DNA from: an uncultured bacterium
GTDB lineage: Bacteria > Actinomycetota > Coriobacteriia > Coriobacteriales > Coriobacteriaceae
DNA: 15,427 nt
Assembly (NCBI GenBank): GCA_905215815.1
Contig: CAJMRN010000047.1
Location: 1 to 15,427, forward strand
Direction: 5' to 3'
A model generated the notes under the pieces. The model did no database searches. It was given only the letters and a program-made list of their open reading frames with translations, and was not told the origin of the DNA. Shown here in pieces: positions 12,934-15,427 of the stretch. Numbering within the stretch: the first letter of the stretch is position 1; each line of letters opens with the position of its first letter. A program made the translations under genes and the position numbers.

Positions 12934-13614
12934 ATGCGACCGCTCATCATCATGAATGGCGAGAAGATCGATTGGTTCCATACCGTCATCAGGATGCTGA
13001 TGTATCTGGCGGGCGTTGCAGTACTGGCACTCGGCATGAGTCTCCAGACGGCATCCGGCCTGGGCGTCGCCGCGCTCACGTGCTTTGCCACAACCCTATC
13101 CATGCTCACGGGCAAGACGCTCGGCTTTTGGATCACTGCTACCTATGTCGCCTACATCGTGGCACAATTCACCATCTTGCGACGCGAGTTCCAGCCGCGC
13201 ATCCTGCTCGAGCTGTGCTTCTCAACGCTCATCGGCGGCTTCACCGACTTCTTCATGGCGGTCAACCCGCTGCATCCCGCAGCACTCCCCATACAGGTTG
13301 AGACCATGCTGCTCTCCCTCGCTGTCACTGCATTTGGCGTAAGTCTCGTCGTCAACATGGGCGTTGTCCCCAACGCGCCCGACGGCCTGGTGCAGGTCAT
13401 TGCCGAAAAGATTAAACGCCGCTTTGGCGACGTAAAAGTCGTGTTCGACTGCTCGCATGTCGCCGTGTCTCTCGTTCTGTCGCTCGCGCTCATGCACAAC
13501 CTGGGCGGCTTTGGCGTGACCACCGCCATCTCGGCGCTGTTCTTGGGCCATGTCATCAACATCGCTAATAAGCTGTTCGCCCAGCGCTTTGTGCGCGCGG
13601 CATTCGGGAAATAG
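12934..13614 (+). CDS. YczE-like integral membrane protein
   Basis: Membrane protein of 226 residues with about five hydrophobic segments, resembling the uncharacterised YczE/YyaS/YitT family (COG2364 type). Recognisable stretches are the N-terminal VAVLALGMSLQTASGLGVAA, a central VVNMGVVPNAPDGLVQVIAEK loop and the C-terminal GGFGVTTAISALFLGHVINI. The ATG at 12934 is preceded by AAAGGACGGG at slightly long spacing; an ATG at 12952 has no ribosome site. It is alone on its transcript, which carries the same operator, element X and element Y as the KDG genes. This suggests a role in sugar-acid handling, such as transport. That role is inference; the family itself gives no function. Confidence 0.8.
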   Translation: MRPLIIMNGEKIDWFHTVIRMLMYLAGVAVLALGMSLQTASGLGVAALTCFATTLSMLTGKTLGFWITATYVAYIVAQFTILRREFQPRILLELCFSTLIGGFTDFFMAVNPLHPAALPIQVETMLLSLAVTAFGVSLVVNMGVVPNAPDGLVQVIAEKIKRRFGDVKVVFDCSHVAVSLVLSLALMHNLGGFGVTTAISALFLGHVINIANKLFAQRFVRAAFGK

Positions 13615-13641
13615 CACCACCGTAAGAACCCGCAAACAGCG

Positions 13642-13711
13642 CTATACGTTGCTATATCTCACTATACTTTGCTATATCTTGCTATACTTTGCTATATCTT
13701 GCTATATCTTG
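13642..13711. repeat. Seven-unit 10-bp tandem array upstream of the ATPase gene
   Basis: Seven consecutive decamers of the form CTATAYYTTG start at 13642, 13652, 13662, 13672, 13682, 13692 and 13702. Units 3/5 (CTATACTTTG) and 4/6/7 (CTATATCTTG) are identical; units 1 and 2 are variants. The period is about one helical turn, and most units contain a TATACT- or TATATC-like -10. The array ends 16 bp before the ATPase start codon and runs into its ribosome site. Confidence 0.92.
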
Positions 13712-13727
13712 AGCAAAGGTGGCTCAC

Positions 13728-14819
13728 ATGCAAACAAACCCTTTTAAGCCCACAGCAGGTAAAACACCTCCCACGATTATCGGCCGCGAAGATGTGCTCG
13801 AAGAATTCAATGAGGGCCTCACCAACGGGCCTGGTGCCCCTGGGCGCCTAATGCGCATAGCCGGCGTCCGTGGAACGGGCAAGACGGTCCTCCTTGACGA
13901 GTGCTCACGTTTGGCGCAAAGCCGTGGCTGGACGGTCATAAAAGAGGTCGCAACCGAGGGACTTTGCCAGCGCATTCTCGAACAGCTGCAGCCCAAATTC
14001 CAGGCCAAGCACGCCAGATTTGAGCCCACCGTAGCTGGCATATCCATCGGCAGCATAGACATTGAGCGAATCGGCCCATCGCTACGCGACGCCATGAGAC
14101 AGACAATAACCAAGAATGGAAATGGCCTGCTCATCACTCTCGACGAGGTTCAAGACGCAGAGCTCGATGAGGTCCGAACGCTCTCCATTGCGATTCAGCA
14201 GGTTATCGGCGAAGACCTTGATATCGCCTTTGTTTTTGCTGGGCTGCCTTCGATGATTGAAAGCATCATCAACGGAAAGACACTTACGTTTTTGCGCCGT
14301 GCCCTCCCCTTTGATCTGAAGGCTGTGGCAGTAACCGAAGTGTCGTACTCCCTCGAGGAAACCATTGAAGCGTCTGGCATGGAGTTGCAGCCAGGTATTG
14401 CCGGCCAACTTGCCGAGGCAACGCAAGGCTATCCTTTCATGATCCAACTCGTTGGATACTACGCATGGCAGTTGGCAAGACGTGCACACACAGCGATTAT
14501 TGGAGAAGAAGAAGCCGAGCGTGGCATTGCAACGGCACGCGAACGCTTCTGCGCCATGGTGATTGAGCCCGCGCTGCAGCGCATTCCGCCCACGTGCATC
14601 GCTTATCTGCTGAGCATGGCGTCTTTGGGGCAGACGAGCTCGACCAGCATGGTTGCCGATGCCCTGAACAAAACGCCTCAACAGGTGAGCTCCGTCCGCA
14701 GCCGCCTGTTAAGAGAATCGATTATCGAGGCTCCTTCGTACGGCAAGGTCTCATTTGCCATCCCCTACATGCGCGACTACCTCTACGAGCACAAAGCCGA
14801 ACTGGAAGTTGAACTGTAG
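13728..14819 (+). CDS. Orphan AAA+ ATPase with C-terminal winged helix
   Basis: ATP-binding protein of 363 residues in the AAA_16/ORC-like group of STAND-type ATPases. Walker A is GVRGTGKT (46-53), Walker B LLITLDE (134-140, D139 and E140), and a sensor-like FVFAGLP is at 168-174. GYPFMIQLVGYYAW (234-247) is typical of this group's helical lid. A winged-helix-like domain (about 290-345, TSSTSMVADALNKTPQQVSS) follows. The ATG at 13728 is chosen over GTG at 13719 because AAAGGTGG fits only the former. Base composition is less GC-biased than its neighbours. No partner gene is adjacent, and the decamer array directly upstream may be its regulatory target. The biological role is unknown. Confidence 0.85.
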   Translation: MQTNPFKPTAGKTPPTIIGREDVLEEFNEGLTNGPGAPGRLMRIAGVRGTGKTVLLDECSRLAQSRGWTVIKEVATEGLCQRILEQLQPKFQAKHARFEPTVAGISIGSIDIERIGPSLRDAMRQTITKNGNGLLITLDEVQDAELDEVRTLSIAIQQVIGEDLDIAFVFAGLPSMIESIINGKTLTFLRRALPFDLKAVAVTEVSYSLEETIEASGMELQPGIAGQLAEATQGYPFMIQLVGYYAWQLARRAHTAIIGEEEAERGIATARERFCAMVIEPALQRIPPTCIAYLLSMASLGQTSSTSMVADALNKTPQQVSSVRSRLLRESIIEAPSYGKVSFAIPYMRDYLYEHKAELEVEL

Positions 14820-14870
14820 AAACGACAACTGCCCTGCAAGATGAAAACCGTTTTCGTACGGATTTTGTAC

Positions 14871-14905
14871 CAGACGCAACACGCTTTCGTCCGGCGATGC
14901 GTCTG
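14871..14905. repeat. Short inverted repeat after the ATPase gene
   Basis: CAGACGCA (14871-14878) and TGCGTCTG (14898-14905) form an 8-bp stem with a 19-nt loop, 51 nt past the ATPase stop. No T-tract follows. It is the only plus-strand structure that could end that message. Confidence 0.35.
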
Positions 14906-14916
14906 CAATCCAAACG

Positions 14917-14949
14917 AAAAAGCCCCGAGCCCGTATGAACTCAGGGCCT
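14917..14949 (-). terminator. Minus-strand terminator without an intact gene
   Basis: AGGCCCTGAG and CTCGGGGCTT pair over 10 bp when read on the minus strand (14940-14949 with 14920-14929, two G-U) and run into TTTTT (14917-14921). No intact minus-strand gene lies immediately upstream. It may catch read-through from the oxidoreductase or be left over from a lost gene. Confidence 0.6.
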
Positions 14950-14965
14950 CTCGCGCCGGGCATCT

Positions 14966-15245
14966 ATGAGAGGGAATCGATGCGCATGGGCGCTACTCCA
15001 CGTAGCCGCCCTGGGATGGCGGAAACCTCGTCGTTCCCCGCCTGATGGGCGTGCTCAAGGCATCCGTCCCCCTCTTTATCGACGTGACTGGCAAAAAGCT
15101 CGTCGAGGAAACTATCCGCACGCACCGCGATGTGGCCGACGCCATCGCCTCGCGCAATCCCACCGCCGCGCACGACGCGATGTATCTGCACCTGGTGTAT
15201 AACCGCAACATGATTGCGGAGGGAGCAGAAGCAAAAGGCATTTAG
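14966..15245 (+). pseudogene. Decayed GntR-family (FCD domain) regulator fragment
   Basis: The frame from 15006 to the stop at 15243-15245 reads PPWDGGNLVVPRLM, then TIRTHRDVADAIASRNPTAA and HDAMYLHLVYNRNMI. This matches the last third of an FCD domain (GN motif, then HxxIxDAIxxxDxxAA, then HL). A stop codon at 15003-15005 closes this frame. The preceding FCD motif (expected FHxAxxxA) seems to continue in another frame as WALLHVAALGW from 14966, implying a frameshift near 15015. The DNA-binding domain is absent and no ribosome site is seen. It probably derives from a regulator related to the one at 9661-10353. Confidence 0.65.
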
Positions 15246-15279
15246 GGCCCGACAATAATCTTTCTTTGGCAAAACGCAG

Positions 15280-15318
15280 GCGGCGGCTGCCCAACACACA
15301 GGGCAGCCGCCGCTTTTT
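15280..15318. terminator. Terminator of the flanking oxidoreductase, also T-rich on the plus strand
   Basis: A perfect 13-bp stem (GCGGCGGCTGCCC 15280-15292 with 15301-15313, 8-nt loop) is followed by T5 on the plus strand. On the minus strand it is followed by CTGCGTTTTG, 32 nt after the oxidoreductase stop. It can serve both directions. Confidence 0.88.
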
Positions 15319-15344
15319 GCAATCGATTGGTGCAAAGGGGTTGA

Positions 15345-15427
15345 CTAGAGTTCGCAGGCAACCTTGTAGCCGTCGCCGATGGCGTCGCGAATGTTGCCGC
15401 ACTTGTTGGCGTCACCCAACACGTGGG
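15345..15427 (-). CDS. C-terminus of an NADH:flavin oxidoreductase / FAD-dependent enzyme (partial)
   Basis: The last 26 codons before a TAG stop read HVLGDANKCGNIRDAIGDGY and KVACEL. The GDA-x-x-x-x-NI-x-DAI pattern is the C-terminal FAD-contacting segment of the 2,4-dienoyl-CoA reductase / enoate reductase / fumarate-reductase-like flavoproteins. The gene enters from the right edge, so domain order and substrate cannot be judged. It ends 32 nt before a strong hairpin terminator. Confidence 0.65.
   Translation of the reverse strand, partial: HVLGDANKCGNIRDAIGDGYKVACEL

Noticed and set aside
13642..13711. Decamer array as a CRISPR array.
   Set aside because: Units are 10 bp and contiguous with no spacers, and no cas genes are present.
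14843..14855. GAAAACCGTTTTC as a fourth KdgR operator.
   Set aside because: It is an odd-length palindrome with a single central base, unlike the even-length 16-mer, and no intact gene or promoter follows.
14964..15335. Minus-strand frame of 123 codons upstream of the orphan terminator.
   Set aside because: It has no ribosome site and no family motif, covers the GC-rich terminator hairpin, and overlaps the plus-strand FCD remnant, which does show family similarity.

Overview
The window is a high-GC actinobacterial chromosome segment, most likely from a Coriobacteriia gut bacterium of the Collinsella type. This rests on gene content, codon choice (GCC/CTG/GGC-rich genes) and the actinobacterial-style pairing of glnA with an orphan OmpR-type regulator. 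It is an inference; there is no rRNA gene to settle it. No tRNA, CRISPR array or transposase is visible.

Region 1 (1-6078, all minus strand) is housekeeping: the 5' part of ligA (NAD-dependent DNA ligase, running off the left edge), a membrane-anchored HtrA/DegP-type serine protease, a GlnR-like orphan response regulator, and glnA (type I glutamine synthetase) directly upstream of it. A sequence fitting the published actinobacterial GlnR box lies in front of glnA.

Region 2 (6079-13614) is a dispersed sugar-acid (2-keto-3-deoxygluconate, KDG) regulon. A LacI-family repressor, probably KdgR, is divergent from kdgK (KDG kinase) and eda (KDPG aldolase). Further right are a GntR/FCD regulator, a GntP-family sugar-acid permease with a HIT-domain gene upstream of it, and a YczE-like membrane protein. 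The same 16-bp palindrome, ACGAAACCGATTTCGT, sits at three promoters: kdgK, HIT-gntP and yczE. This ties uptake, kinase and aldolase to one repressor. The proposed flow is sugar acid in through GntP, then KdgK, KDPG and Eda, giving pyruvate and glyceraldehyde-3-phosphate.

The most unusual content is RNA-like structure in the leaders of these genes. Element X is an 18-bp hairpin with a conserved 22-nt loop. It occurs just after the operator of kdgK and of yczE; the stems differ by six compensated base-pair changes while the loop is kept. Element Y occurs before eda and before yczE. It has a stem with a CAGTCCCATTCC loop, a possible pseudoknot, and a second domain carrying the identical 19-mer AGCAGTGCCTCCGATAACC. 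In both copies one strand can pair either with the loop or with a downstream strand, and all three strands covary. In the yczE copy the downstream pairing is followed by six Ts, which looks like a riboswitch or attenuator. The orders are operator-X-kdgK-Y-eda and operator-X-Y-yczE. I do not recognise either element.

Region 3 (13615-15427) holds a seven-unit 10-bp tandem array in front of an orphan AAA+ ATPase with a C-terminal winged helix, a decayed GntR/FCD fragment, and the last 26 residues of an FAD/NAD(P)-binding oxidoreductase on the minus strand. Several long hairpins (9323-9423, 9579-9645, 10416-10502) lie between genes, and two of them share arms and form a repeat family.
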